Part shown: positions 20,377 through 30,460 of the stretch, piece after piece
How positions within the stretch are numbered: the first letter of the stretch is position 1
How the letters are laid out: every line of letters begins with the position of its first letter
Assembly: GCA_963717115.1 (NCBI GenBank)
Contig: CAVQVO010000017.1
Span: 558,001-622,000, forward strand
Direction of reading: 5' to 3'
Length of the DNA: 64,000 bases
Source: JBBQUN01 sp963717115
GTDB lineage: Bacteria; Actinomycetota; Acidimicrobiia; Acidimicrobiales; SZUA-35
Made by a program: the position numbers and the translations under genes
The notes under the pieces: model-generated
The model's database searches: none
What the model saw: the letters and a program-made list of their open reading frames with translations, nothing else
What the model was told of the DNA's origin: nothing

Positions 20377-22002
20377 CCGCATCGTACGAGACGAGCCATG
20401 GCCGGCCGACGCCCTGGTGGTCGAGAGCGGCCGGCTACTCGTTGTACCTGCGGTCGTTCGCCGACTCCGACGGTGACGGGGTCGGGGACCTCGACGGCGT
20501 CACGAGCCACCTCGACCACCTGGCCGATCTCGGGATCGATCTGGTGTGGATCACGCCGTTCTACCCGTCGCCGCTGGCCGACTTCGGCTACGACGTGACC
20601 GATCATCGCGCCGTCGATCCCGACGTACGGGGATCTGGCGGGATTCGATCGGTTGCTCGGCGAGGCCCACGATCGGGGGATCGGCGTGGTCGTGGATCTC
20701 GTGGCGAACCACACGAGCACCGAGCATCCCTGGTTCCGGTCCGCGCTCCAGGGTCGTTCGTCTCCCCACCGCGACCGCTACCTCTGGTCGGATCCGGCGC
20801 CCGACGGTGGCCCCCCGAACAACTGGGTGAGCTACTTCGGCGGTCCCGCCTGGACGTTCGATGCGGGCAGCGGCCAGTACTACCTGCACCTCTTCCTCGC
20901 CGATCAGCCCGACCTGAACTGGCGTCATCCCGAGGTCGGCGCCGAGTTCGACCGGATCCTGGCGTTCTGGCTGGAACGCGGGGTCGACGGATTCCGGGTC
21001 GACGTCGCGCAGGGACTCGTGAAGGACCCGACCCTGCGCTCGAATCCCGTGGTCGGGCGATGGGATCCCGATGGCCCCAGGCTCGAGCAGTGGGCGGCCT
21101 TCGAGCATCGGTACGACATCCTCCAGCCCGAGTCGCTCGAGGTGTTCGCCGGTTGGCGGGCGACCTGTCGGCGCCACGGCGCGGTGTTGATCGGCGAGGC
21201 GTCGGTCGCCCGCCCCGAAGCCCTCGCCGACCTGCTCCGGGGCGACGGGCTCGACGTGGGCCTCTGGCTCGAGACCATGCACGTCGGCTGGGACGCCGAC
21301 GCGTTGCGATCGGTGATCGCCGCCCCGCTCGGCTCGGTCGGCGAGTCGGCGTCGATCGGGTGGTCGGTCTCGAGCCTCGACGAGGTCCGAGCGGTCACCC
21401 GATTCGGCGGCGGTGAACGAGGCCGGAACCGGGCCCTGGCCCTGACCACGCTGTTGGCGATGCTCCCCGGGCTGCTGTTCCTCTACCAGGGCGACGAACT
21501 CGGACTCGGCGAGGCCGTCATCCCACCGGATCGACGCGCCGACCCCGTCGGACTCGATGTGGGATCGAGCCGCGACGGTTGCCGGGCCCCGATGCCCTGG
21601 TCCCCGGGACCTTCGCTCGGCTTCTCGTCGTCGACCGACGTGTGGCTCCCCAACGACAGCTACGGCGACTCCGACACCGTCCGGGTGCAGGACGGCCTCG
21701 AAACGAGCACCCTGGCCCGCCATCGGTCGTTGCTGGCGCTGCGACGGAGCCTGATCGACCGGGAGCGCTCGTCGCCGGCGTCGTGGCCGACCGAGTGGTT
21801 CGAGCCAACGGCCCAGTCGATCGGTCTGCGCCGTGGTCCGGTGGTCGTGCTCCTGAACGTCGGTGATCAGCCGATTCAGGCCTCGCAGGAGGGGTCGGTG
21901 GCGTTCCGCTCTCACGGACCGGTGCTCGCCGCCGATTCTCCCCTCGTGGTCGAACCCGACCAAGCGGTGGTGCTCGTGGATACCCTGGCCGCCGACGTGT
22001 GA
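20373..22002 (+). CDS. GH13 alpha-glucosidase/amylase-family protein (frameshifted near 20621)
   Basis: A (beta/alpha)8 glycoside hydrolase of 542 residues after removal of one C from the CCC at 20618-20621. Region I is DLVANHTSTEHPWF, region II GFRVDVAQG (nucleophile Asp) and region III LIGEASV (acid Glu). The usual region IV NHD is SLD here, so the transition-state His is replaced by Leu while the Asp remains. The opening SLYLRSFADSDGDGVGDL and the overall layout place it with oligo-1,6-glucosidase/trehalulose-type enzymes. The ATG at 20373 overlaps the kinase stop (ATGA). The missing His may lower or change activity. Confidence 0.78.
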
Positions 22003-22682
22003 TGGAAGGATCGAGATCGTACGTGCAGACCTCCCTCGTGATACCGGGCCCCAGGGCCGTCCTCCGGCACTCGATGCCCAACGTGATCCTGGGCAAGGTG
22101 ATCCCCCTCGTCGTGTTCCTCGGATTCCTCCGGGTGGCCGGCACGGTCGGTGCCCTGCTGGCCGCACTCGGCTGGTCGCTGGGCGTGGTGGCCTACCGCC
22201 GGGCCACCGGTCGCTCCGTTCCCGGTCTCGTGATCGTCAGCACGATCGGCCTCGTCGCCAAGACGATCCTGGCGCTCGCCACCGGGAGTCTCGTCGTCTA
22301 CTTCCTGCAGCCGACGATCAGCACCGCCCTGGTCGGTCTGGCCTTCCTGGCCTCGGTCCCGATGGGTCGCCCGCTGGCCGAACGGCTCGCCAGTGATTTC
22401 TGCCCGTTCGACCCCGAGACGGCCGAGCATCCGATGCTCCGGTTGTTCTTCACCCGGTTGTCGTTGCTGTGGGCCTTCACGAGCCTCGCCAATGCTGCGG
22501 TCACCCTCTGGCTCCTGCTCACCCAGTCGGTCACCACGTTCGTGATCATCAAGTCGTTCATGGGGCCGGCCTTCACCGTCGTCACGATCGGCATCGCCGT
22601 CGGCTGGTTCCGGTTGCGGATCCGTCGCCACGGTCTGCGGCTCGAGTTCGCCCCGACGTTGCGTCCCGTTCCGGCGGTCTGA
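22002..22682 (+). CDS. VC0807-like multi-span membrane protein
   Basis: A hydrophobic protein of 226 residues with about five membrane segments. It resembles the VC0807/intracellular-septation-A-like family: RATGRSVPGLVIVST, then FLASVPMGRPLAERLA, and a late TTFVIIKSFMGPAFTVV. ATG 22002 overlaps the GH13 stop (TGATG), so translation is probably coupled. A strongly basic C-terminal tail follows the last span. Function is unknown. Confidence 0.6.
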   Translation: MEGSRSYVQTSLVIPGPRAVLRHSMPNVILGKVIPLVVFLGFLRVAGTVGALLAALGWSLGVVAYRRATGRSVPGLVIVSTIGLVAKTILALATGSLVVYFLQPTISTALVGLAFLASVPMGRPLAERLASDFCPFDPETAEHPMLRLFFTRLSLLWAFTSLANAAVTLWLLLTQSVTTFVIIKSFMGPAFTVVTIGIAVGWFRLRIRRHGLRLEFAPTLRPVPAV

Positions 22683-22692
22683 CCGCTCGACC

Positions 22693-23310
22693 ATGGAGTA
22701 CGTGGCCCATCGAGCCGGCAACGATCTCGACCGGCTCCGCGCCGTCGAGCGCCGAGCCGATCTCATCGAGGTCGACGTCCACCTCGGCGCCCGGCGTGAT
22801 GGTGAGATCCGGCACGCGAAGTCGCTGTGGGGCACCCGGCGGTACTGGGAGCGCTGGTTTCTCGTCGAGCCCGAGATCCAGTGGCCGTCGTTGTCGGATG
22901 TGACCGACGGTGCCCGGCCCGACACCGGCCTGTGGCTCGACCTGAAGGGGGTCAGCCCGAAACTGGCCGACCTGGCCAACTCCGTCATCGGTTCCGGTCG
23001 ACCCGTCGTGGTGTCGACGAAGTCGTGGTGGTTGTTGGGGCGGATCCGACGGGGCGAGGGCGTGCGGACCTTCCGGTCGGCCGGGAATCGCTTCGAGTTG
23101 GCCCTGTTGTCGTGGCTGCCGTCCAGGGTGCACACCGATGGCGCGGTCGTCCATCGACGTCTGTTGACCGACCGGGTGGTCCGTCGTCTGCGCCGGCGGG
23201 GCTCGGTGTTCACCTGGAGCGTGCACGACCGGGCCACGATCGAACGGCTCGAACGGCTGGGCGTCGACGGGGTCATCCTCGACGACGACGGGCTCCTCCC
23301 CGCCGGGTGA
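22693..23310 (+). CDS. Glycerophosphodiester-phosphodiesterase-like protein
   Basis: A short GDPD-fold protein of 205 residues. It starts YVAHRAGND (first catalytic His; normally AHRG) and has LIEVDVHLGARRDGEIRH, matching the E-x-D metal pair and the second His. TWSVHDRATIERLERLGVDG matches the C-terminal strand of the family (usually VNTxxD). The domain is shorter than typical GDPDs (~240 residues). It lies 10 bases after the preceding membrane-protein gene in the same run. Substrate is probably a phosphodiester; identity unknown. Confidence 0.65.
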   Translation: MEYVAHRAGNDLDRLRAVERRADLIEVDVHLGARRDGEIRHAKSLWGTRRYWERWFLVEPEIQWPSLSDVTDGARPDTGLWLDLKGVSPKLADLANSVIGSGRPVVVSTKSWWLLGRIRRGEGVRTFRSAGNRFELALLSWLPSRVHTDGAVVHRRLLTDRVVRRLRRRGSVFTWSVHDRATIERLERLGVDGVILDDDGLLPAG

Positions 23311-23426
23311 CCCTTGGCCCGGTTGGTCACTCGCGGCCGGTCTCGTGGTTGACTCGTTTCCGAGGCGGCGCGTCGCGGTATGACCGTCGGCACCCGCTCG
23401 TCCCCGAAAACACTGGAGAACCACCC

Positions 23427-23855
23427 ATGGCCCGTTACAAGGTGACCGTCGAGACCCCGATGACCGCAGAGGACGCCTTCGACTACATGGCCGATCTGCG
23501 CAACTTCGAAGAATGGGATCCCGGGGTGAGTTCGGCCAAGCTCGTCAAGGGGGACGGACCCGGCCTCGGTGCCGCGTACGCGGTCCGGGCCAGCGGCGCC
23601 GATCTGACCTACGAGACCAAGGAGTTCCGCCCGCCCGAGGAGACGTTCGTGGTGGCCAAGACCACGTTCTTCTCGTCGTTCGATCGCATCACCGTCGTTG
23701 CGAAGGGCACCGGGGCCCACGTCACCTACGACGCCGAGCTCAAGCTCAACGGCCCGCTGGGCCTCCTCGACCCGGTGCTCGGTCTGGCGTTCAACCGCAT
23801 CGGCGGCAAAGCAGCCGCCGGCCTCGAGCGCGTCCTCGAAGGCCGCCGAATCTGA
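23427..23855 (+). CDS. SRPBCC-family (START-like) protein
   Basis: A soluble 142-residue protein with the helix-grip pattern: MARYKVTVETPMTAEDAFDY opens it, NFEEWDPGVSSAKL follows, and a long C-terminal helix begins GGKAAAGLERVLEG. This is typical of polyketide-cyclase/ligand-binding SRPBCC proteins that hold hydrophobic ligands. ATG 23427 follows a CTGGAGAA box. It converges with the amidohydrolase operon; the palindromic repeat copy 2 lies in the 42 bases between. Confidence 0.75.
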   Translation: MARYKVTVETPMTAEDAFDYMADLRNFEEWDPGVSSAKLVKGDGPGLGAAYAVRASGADLTYETKEFRPPEETFVVAKTTFFSSFDRITVVAKGTGAHVTYDAELKLNGPLGLLDPVLGLAFNRIGGKAAAGLERVLEGRRI

Positions 23856-23865
23856 CTCCCCCGCC

Positions 23866-23913
23866 GATTTCGAGAGCCTGAGCGACGAATCCGGCGCTCA
23901 GGCTCTCGAAATC
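23866..23913. repeat. Palindromic hairpin repeat, copy 2
   Basis: A perfect 19-base inverted repeat: arm GATTTCGAGAGCCTGAGCG (23866-23884) and its complement (23895-23913), with a 10-base loop. It sits between convergent genes. The stop codon and last residues (ISRA) of the minus-strand amidohydrolase are inside it, as in copy 1. The position suits a bidirectional terminator, but there is no T-tract and copy 3 lies in a divergent promoter region. Confidence 0.88.
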
Positions 23914-25253
23914 GAGGGTGGTGGGGGCCAACGAAGGTCGCCACCGATGGCAGTGGCGAGGCAGCGGCCCTCGGCCGACTCGACCAACCGACGCTCGACG
24001 TTCGTTGCGTCGAGCCCCGGGCCGAGGTCGAACCAGGCGAGGTCGGCCCGCTTCCCCCGTTCGAGCGAGCCGATCCGATCCTCGAGCCCGAGGGCGGTCG
24101 CGCCGCCGAGGGTCGCGGCCGTGAGCAGCCGGCGATCGAGGTCGGGCTCGTCGTAGCCGCCCTCGACGGCCAGCCGCCGCAGGAGCGCCAGGTCGGCCAT
24201 CAGATCGAGCGAGGGCGTCGAACCGAGGGAGTCGGTACCCACCGCGAAGGGCACGCCCTCACGCAGGTAGTCGGCGACCGGAGGCGGGTCGATGCCGACC
24301 GTGAGATTCGAGCGGGGACAGAGGGCGACCACGGTGCCGTTGGCCGCCATGATCGCCCGACCCTCGATCCCGAGGTAGACGCCGTGGGCGATGTGACAGG
24401 TGGGGCCGAGCAGACCGAGTGCCTCGGTGAGTGCGGCGGTGCCCATCCCGGTGCCACCTCGATCGAGGATCCCGACCTTGCGGGTGGCGACGACCCGCAC
24501 CCGCTCGGCGAGTGCGCCGGTCCCGCTCCGGTAGTACTCGTCCTCGGCGTCGGACTCGCCGACGTGGACGTGGAGCCGGACGCCCAGGTGCCGAGCCAGG
24601 TCGGCCATGGCCGTGAGGACGGGTTCGTCGACGCTGTAGGGGGCGTGCGGCGAGATGCCCACGCTGGTGGTCTCGCTGGTGGGGGCCGACTCGACCGCCG
24701 CCATCAGGCGTTCGCCGACCCCGGACCGCCAGTCGTCGTCGTCGACGCCGATCAGCTCCAGATAGGCCACGCCGGGCATCCCGAGTTCGTGGAGCACGTC
24801 GCGCACCTCGAAGTCGGTGACCACGTCGGCGATGGCGGTGATCCCGGCGGCGAGCATCAGGTCGACGCCGTGGCGGGCGGCCGCCCGCCAGTCCTCGTCG
24901 GGTCGGGCGTCGTATTCGTCGACGAAGGCGATCGACCAGGCCGTGTAGTCGGCGTGGGGCCGGGCCCCGACGGACTCGAACGAGGTGTACTGGAGATGGG
25001 TGTGGGCGTTGACGAGGCCGGGTAGGAGCACGGCGTCTCGGGCCGAGATCGCAGCACCGGGATGGGCGGCCACGACGGTGTCGGCCGGGCCGACGTCGAC
25101 GATGGTCCCGTTCGCGACGGCGACGGCACCGTCGACGATGGGCGGCCCGACGATCGGGACGACGACGGTGGCCCGGTGCAGCGTCGTTCCGGGTGGCGTC
25201 GTTCCGGGTGGCGTCGTTCCGGGTGGCGTCGTTCCGGGTGGCGTCGTCACCAT
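23898..25253 (-). CDS. Amidohydrolase, 5'-modified-adenosine deaminase type
   Basis: A metal-dependent hydrolase of 451 residues. Metal and catalytic residues are NAHTHLQYTS (HxH), HVHVGESDAEDE (His, Glu), CHIAHGVYL (His) and GTDSLGS (Asp). This set, with LCPRSN, matches the group that holds SAH/MTA deaminase and aminodeoxyfutalosine deaminase, which deaminate 5'-substituted adenosines. It is the last gene of an operon with two SAH-hydrolase-like genes and overlaps the upstream one by 7 bases. The N terminus carries four PPGTT units from a 15-base tandem repeat ahead of the conserved domain. The last residues come from palindrome copy 2. SAH versus aminodeoxyfutalosine cannot be settled from sequence alone. 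Confidence 0.75.
   Translation of the reverse strand: MVTTPPGTTPPGTTPPGTTPPGTTLHRATVVVPIVGPPIVDGAVAVANGTIVDVGPADTVVAAHPGAAISARDAVLLPGLVNAHTHLQYTSFESVGARPHADYTAWSIAFVDEYDARPDEDWRAAARHGVDLMLAAGITAIADVVTDFEVRDVLHELGMPGVAYLELIGVDDDDWRSGVGERLMAAVESAPTSETTSVGISPHAPYSVDEPVLTAMADLARHLGVRLHVHVGESDAEDEYYRSGTGALAERVRVVATRKVGILDRGGTGMGTAALTEALGLLGPTCHIAHGVYLGIEGRAIMAANGTVVALCPRSNLTVGIDPPPVADYLREGVPFAVGTDSLGSTPSLDLMADLALLRRLAVEGGYDEPDLDRRLLTAATLGGATALGLEDRIGSLERGKRADLAWFDLGPGLDATNVERRLVESAEGRCLATAIGGDLRWPPPPSISRA
25186..25245. repeat. Four tandem 15-bp units (GTTCCGGGTGGCGTC)
   Basis: Four identical head-to-tail copies at 25186-25200, 25201-25215, 25216-25230 and 25231-25245. They are in frame in the amidohydrolase gene and encode four Pro-Pro-Gly-Thr-Thr units right after its start. 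Copy-number change by slippage would alter the N-terminal tail but not the frame. Confidence 0.95.
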
Positions 25254-26460
25254 CGACGGGCGGCTTCGATCTGGGCGTCGGTGGGGCGGTCGATGGTGAT
25301 CCCGGCGGCGCGCAGCTGACTCGCAGCGACCTCGTCGTCGATCGACTGCGGGAGCAGGTGGACCCCGGGGGGCAGGTCGGTGGCCGCCAGATGGTCGAGG
25401 GCTCGCAGCTGGAGCGCCAGCGAGAGGTCCATGATCTCGATCGGGTTGCCCTCGCCGGCGGAGGTGTTGGCGCAGTAGCCCCCGGCGATCACGAACACCG
25501 TCGGGCCGTCGGGCACCCGCAGTTCCCGGATGTTGGGTCGCACCGTGTTGCCCCAGGTGAGTTCGATGCCCAGGGTGGGGTCGAACTCGGGTGGTCCGGC
25601 GCCACCGACGGCGATGACCGCTCCGTCGCGCATCACCGCGACGTGGTCGGCGATGAGGGAGTGGCCGATGCCGGTGGCGGTGATCACGAAATCGGCCCCG
25701 GGGAGTGCGTCGAACAGGGGAGCGACGGCGAAGCCGTCGTGGTGGGCGGCCAGGGCCTCGACCGGATCGATCTCGGTGACCACGACCCGGGATCCCAGGC
25801 CCCGGGCCACCGAGGCGATGCCCCGCCCGACCTTGCCGTAGCCGACGACGACGGTGATCTTGCCCTGCATCTGCATGTTGGTGGCGTCGAGCAGGGCCAT
25901 CACCACCGACTGGCCGGTGCCGTAGACGTTGTCGAAGAGCAGCTTGGTGCGGGCGTCGTTGACGGCGACGCACGGCACCTCGAGGCGCCCCTCGGCCTCC
26001 ATGTTGCGCAGGGGCCGGACACCGCTGGTGGTCTCCTCGGCCACGCCCTCGAGCGAACCGAGGGCGTCTCGCCGATCGCTGTGGATGAAGCGCACGTTTC
26101 CGGCGCCGTCGTCGGCCAGCAGTTGGGGGAGCGTGTCGATGAAGGCATGACGGAGTTCGAGCGACCGTTCCGGTGTGGAACCGGCCTCGGCGAACACGCC
26201 GATCCCCCGCTCGGCCAGCGCCGTTGCGACGGCGGGCTTGGTCGAGTTCGACGACCCGAGGACGGCGACCTCGGCGCCGAGCGAGGCGATGGCCTCGGCC
26301 AGGCAGGCCGTCTTGGGTTCGAGCGTGAGGGCGACGCCGACCCGGCGGCCGTCGAGCCGGCCGCCGGCGCGCACGTGTTCGGTCGCGGCGGCCAGCGCCG
26401 GCATGAACCCGGCGGCGAAATCGATCTGGTCGCGCCCGAGGGCGCCGTCGCCGTGCTTGG

Positions 26461-26464
<4 letters not shown>
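25247..26464 (-). CDS. Divergent S-adenosylhomocysteinase-like protein (active-site His residues lost)
   Basis: A 405-residue AhcY-family protein of the short archaeal/Thermotoga type. It keeps the NAD motif GYGKVGRG (208-215), EETTSGV (from E143) and the catalytic Lys174/Asp178/Asn179 in TKLLFDN. The three histidines used for elimination and protonation are gone. The HLEAKTA His is Thr47 (LTLEPKTA), the AGH His is replaced in VGGAGPP (~290), and the GHP His is Asn340 (GEGNPIEI). It may oxidise a 3'-OH without normal thiol elimination, act on another nucleoside, or be a non-catalytic partner. ATG 26464 overlaps the stop of the normal AhcY (ATGA). Confidence 0.8.
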
Positions 26465-27764
<1,300 letters not shown>

Positions 27765-27768
<4 letters not shown>

Positions 27769-28562
27769 AGGCGACCTGCCTCGATGATGCGCTGGAGGAA
27801 CTGCCCGGTGCGTTCCTCTCGGGGAGACGAGAAGAGCTGGTCGGGCGGGGCTTCTTCGATGATGCTCCCGGAATCGAGGAAACACACCCGGTCGGCGACG
27901 TCTCGGGCGAACCCCATCTCGTGGGTGACGATGACCATCGTCATGCCCTGGTCCTTGAGGTCCTTGATGACGGCGAGCACGCCCCCGATGAGCTCGGGAT
28001 CGAGGGCCGCCGTGATCTCGTCGAGCAGGAGCACGTCGGGGTTGGTGGCCATGGCCCGCACGATCGCCACTCGCTGCTGCTGACCACCGGAGAGCCGGTC
28101 GGGATAGGCGTCGGCGAAGCCCGTCATGCCGAACAGGTCGAGCAGTTCGGTGGCCCGGGCCTCGGCCTCGCCCCGGCCGACGCCGTGGACCTTGCGTGGT
28201 GCAAGGGTCACGTTGTCGAGCACGTTCATCGTGGGGAACAGGTTGTAGGACTGGAACACGATGCCCACGCGTTTGCGCAGCATCGCCTCGCTCATGTCGG
28301 GTGATTCGATGTCGACGCCGTCGAGCAGGATCCGGCCGTGGTCGTAGGGCACGAGCCGGCCGATGCAACGAAGGAGGGTCGACTTCCCCGAACCCGAGGC
28401 GCCGATCAGGCACACGACCTCGTGGGAGGCGACCGCCAGATCGATCGAGTGCAACACCAACGCCGATCCGTAGTACTTGGTGAGCCCTTCGACCCGGACC
28501 TTGGGTTGCTCACTCGTACCGTGCTCACTCATGCCGTGCTCACTCATACCGTGCTCACTCAT
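27765..28562 (-). CDS. Polar-amino-acid-type ABC transporter, ATP-binding protein
   Basis: A 265-residue ATPase of the GlnQ/HisP class. Walker A is GASGSGKST, the Q-loop VFQSYNLFP, the signature LSGGQQQRVAIVRA, Walker B VLLLDEITAALDP and the switch His in IVTHEMGFA. In this class Glu is usual where Ile sits after LLLDE, a minor change. The N terminus begins with three tandem Met-Ser-Glu-His-Gly units, giving three in-frame ATG starts at 28562, 28547 and 28532. The first overlaps the permease stop (ATGA). It should energise the adjacent permease; the AhcY genes downstream suggest a nucleoside-amino-acid substrate (inference). Confidence 0.88.
28503..28562. repeat. Tandem 15-bp repeat at the ATPase start (three plus one degenerate unit)
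   Basis: On the minus strand the units read ATGAGTGAGCACGG(T/C) three times (28562-28518). A fourth, degenerate unit follows. Each full unit begins with an in-frame ATG, so slippage would add or remove alternative starts and Met-Ser-Glu-His-Gly units without changing frame. Confidence 0.92.
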
Positions 28563-29410
28563 ACCGTGCGCTGCAATCGTCGGTCCTGGTCGCGGCGGGC
28601 GTACCAGTCGGTGAATCGGGCCAGTGGGATGCTGGCGACGAGGAACAGCCCGGCGGCCACGACGAGCGAGGAGTAGTTGAAGGTCCGGGCGGTGTAGATC
28701 TGCGCTTCACGGACGGCGTCTCGGACGCCGATGACGCTGAGCAGTGCCACGTCCTTCTGCAGCGAGACGGCGCCGTTGAGGAGCGCCGGTGACACGTTGC
28801 GGACCGCCTGCGGAACGATGGCGTAACGCAGGGTCTGCCACTGCGTGAGCCCGAGCGCCTTGGCGGCCGCCCGCTGCCCGTCGTGGACCGCCTCGATCCC
28901 GGCCCGGTAGACCTCGGCGGTGTAGGCCGAGTAGCCGGCAACGAGGGCGACGGTGCCCCAGAACTCGGCGCCGCGGGGCAGACCCGGGAGCTGCAGGGCC
29001 GGGACACCGAATCCGAGCAGGAGGATGAGCAGCAGGGCCGGGACCCCTCGAAGGGCGTCGATGTAGACGACGGCGGCGAACCGGAACGGGGCGGCGACGG
29101 GCCCGGTGAACGAGCGCATCATCGCGAGCACCAGCGAGACACCCAGGATCAGGATCTCGGCATACACCCAGATCTTCATGTTCAGCCAGAAACCGTCCAG
29201 GACGTCGGGGAACGACGCCCGCATCTTCTCCCACGAGAAGAACTGGCGCTGGACGAGGGGCCACTGCTCGGAGGACCCGACGATCCAGACGACCAGGCCG
29301 AGCACGACGCCGGTGCTGATCATGCTGATCAGCACCGGCGTGTAGCGTTCGCGCACACTCGGTGTCTTGGGCGCCGGAGGGGGCGGCGACACCGGGTGCG
29401 TGGAGGTCAT
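28559..29410 (-). CDS. Polar-amino-acid-type ABC transporter permease
   Basis: A 283-residue membrane protein of the HisM/GlnP family. It has a proline-rich N-terminal tail, a first span (ISMISTGVVLGLVVWIVG) and about four more. The EAA loop is YRAGIEAVHDGQRAAAKALG, then WQTLRYAIVPQA, which docks the ATPase. Only one permease gene is present, so it probably forms a homodimer. It starts 6 bases after the binding-protein stop and its own stop overlaps the ATPase ATG. Confidence 0.87.
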   Translation of the reverse strand: MTSTHPVSPPPPAPKTPSVRERYTPVLISMISTGVVLGLVVWIVGSSEQWPLVQRQFFSWEKMRASFPDVLDGFWLNMKIWVYAEILILGVSLVLAMMRSFTGPVAAPFRFAAVVYIDALRGVPALLLILLLGFGVPALQLPGLPRGAEFWGTVALVAGYSAYTAEVYRAGIEAVHDGQRAAAKALGLTQWQTLRYAIVPQAVRNVSPALLNGAVSLQKDVALLSVIGVRDAVREAQIYTARTFNYSSLVVAAGLFLVASIPLARFTDWYARRDQDRRLQRTV

Positions 29411-29416
29411 GACCGA

Positions 29417-30379
29417 CTACTCGGTGATGGCCGGGATCTCGCCGTCACTCTGCAGCCACTCGACGGCGAGCGAGTCGAGCGTGCCGTCGTCGGTCAGGGC
29501 CTGGAGTGCCTCGTCGACACAGGTGACCAGGGGGCTGCCGTCGGTGAACAGCAGGCCCATGCCGTCGCCCTCGCTGTCGGCCGTGGCGGTCGGCAGGACG
29601 CCGACGATGGTGCTGCCCTCGATCTCGACCGCCGTGAGGTACAGCGCGGTCGGCAGCGACACCACCGTGGCATCGATCTGTCCGGCCAGCATGGCCGCGA
29701 CCACGTCGGCCTGGGTGTCGTAGACGGCGACGTCTTCGATGCCGAGCGTGTTCTCGATGTAGTCGAGGTCGGTGGTGCCGATGGTGGCGCCCCACGTACC
29801 GGCGGCGAGGCCGGCGAAGTCGGTGGCCCCGGCGGCCGGGGTTCCTTCCAGGGCGATGACCGACTTCTGTGCCACGTAGTACGGCATCGAGAAGTCGACG
29901 ACCTCATCGCGCTCGGCGGTGATCGAGTACTGCTGCATGTTGAAGTCGTACGGCTTGTCGCCCGGGGCGATCGCCTCGTCGAAATCGCTGCGGGTCCAGA
30001 TCACGTCGTCGGCGGTGAAGCCCATCTGCTCGGCCAGCGCGTAGGCCACCGAGCCTTCGAAGCCCTGGCCGTTGCTGGGATCGTCGTCGACCATCCACGG
30101 CTCGAAGGCCGGTTCGCCGGTGGCGATGGTGAGCTTGCCCGCCTCGACGAGGGTCAGGTTCTCGACGGCGCAGTCGCCACCGTCGGCCGACTCGCCGTCG
30201 TCGGCGGCGGTGTCGTCGGTGGTGTCATCGGCGGCGGTGTCGTCGGTGGCCTCGGTGGTGTCCGAAGCCGTGGTCTCGGTGGTGTCGTCGGTGCCCGCCT
30301 CGCTGTCGGACCCGCAGGCCGCAGCCACGAGTGTCAGCGAGAAGAGCAGGGCGAGGAGTTGAGTCAGTCGGGATCGCAT
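29417..30379 (-). CDS. ABC transporter substrate-binding lipoprotein (amino-acid family)
   Basis: A 320-residue lipoprotein. The signal ends at the lipobox LVAAAC, followed by a ~50-residue Asp/Thr/Ala linker. The mature domain is the SBP_bac_3 type used for polar amino acids: LTIATGEPAFEPW, then SITAERDEVVDFSMPYY and IDATVVSLPTALYLT. ATG 30379 has a GGGAGGG box. It heads the operon with the importer and AhcY genes, 81 bases after the third oxidoreductase gene. The ligand is unknown; a compound with an amino-acid group, such as S-adenosylhomocysteine, would fit both the family and the operon. Confidence 0.85.
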   Translation of the reverse strand: MRSRLTQLLALLFSLTLVAAACGSDSEAGTDDTTETTASDTTEATDDTAADDTTDDTAADDGESADGGDCAVENLTLVEAGKLTIATGEPAFEPWMVDDDPSNGQGFEGSVAYALAEQMGFTADDVIWTRSDFDEAIAPGDKPYDFNMQQYSITAERDEVVDFSMPYYVAQKSVIALEGTPAAGATDFAGLAAGTWGATIGTTDLDYIENTLGIEDVAVYDTQADVVAAMLAGQIDATVVSLPTALYLTAVEIEGSTIVGVLPTATADSEGDGMGLLFTDGSPLVTCVDEALQALTDDGTLDSLAVEWLQSDGEIPAITE

Positions 30380-30460
30380 GAACCCTCCCAGGTCGAAGTG
30401 GATGTGAGCGAGCGCATTCTGGCAGCGATCGCCGGCATTCGGCACAAGTTCACACGCTCG

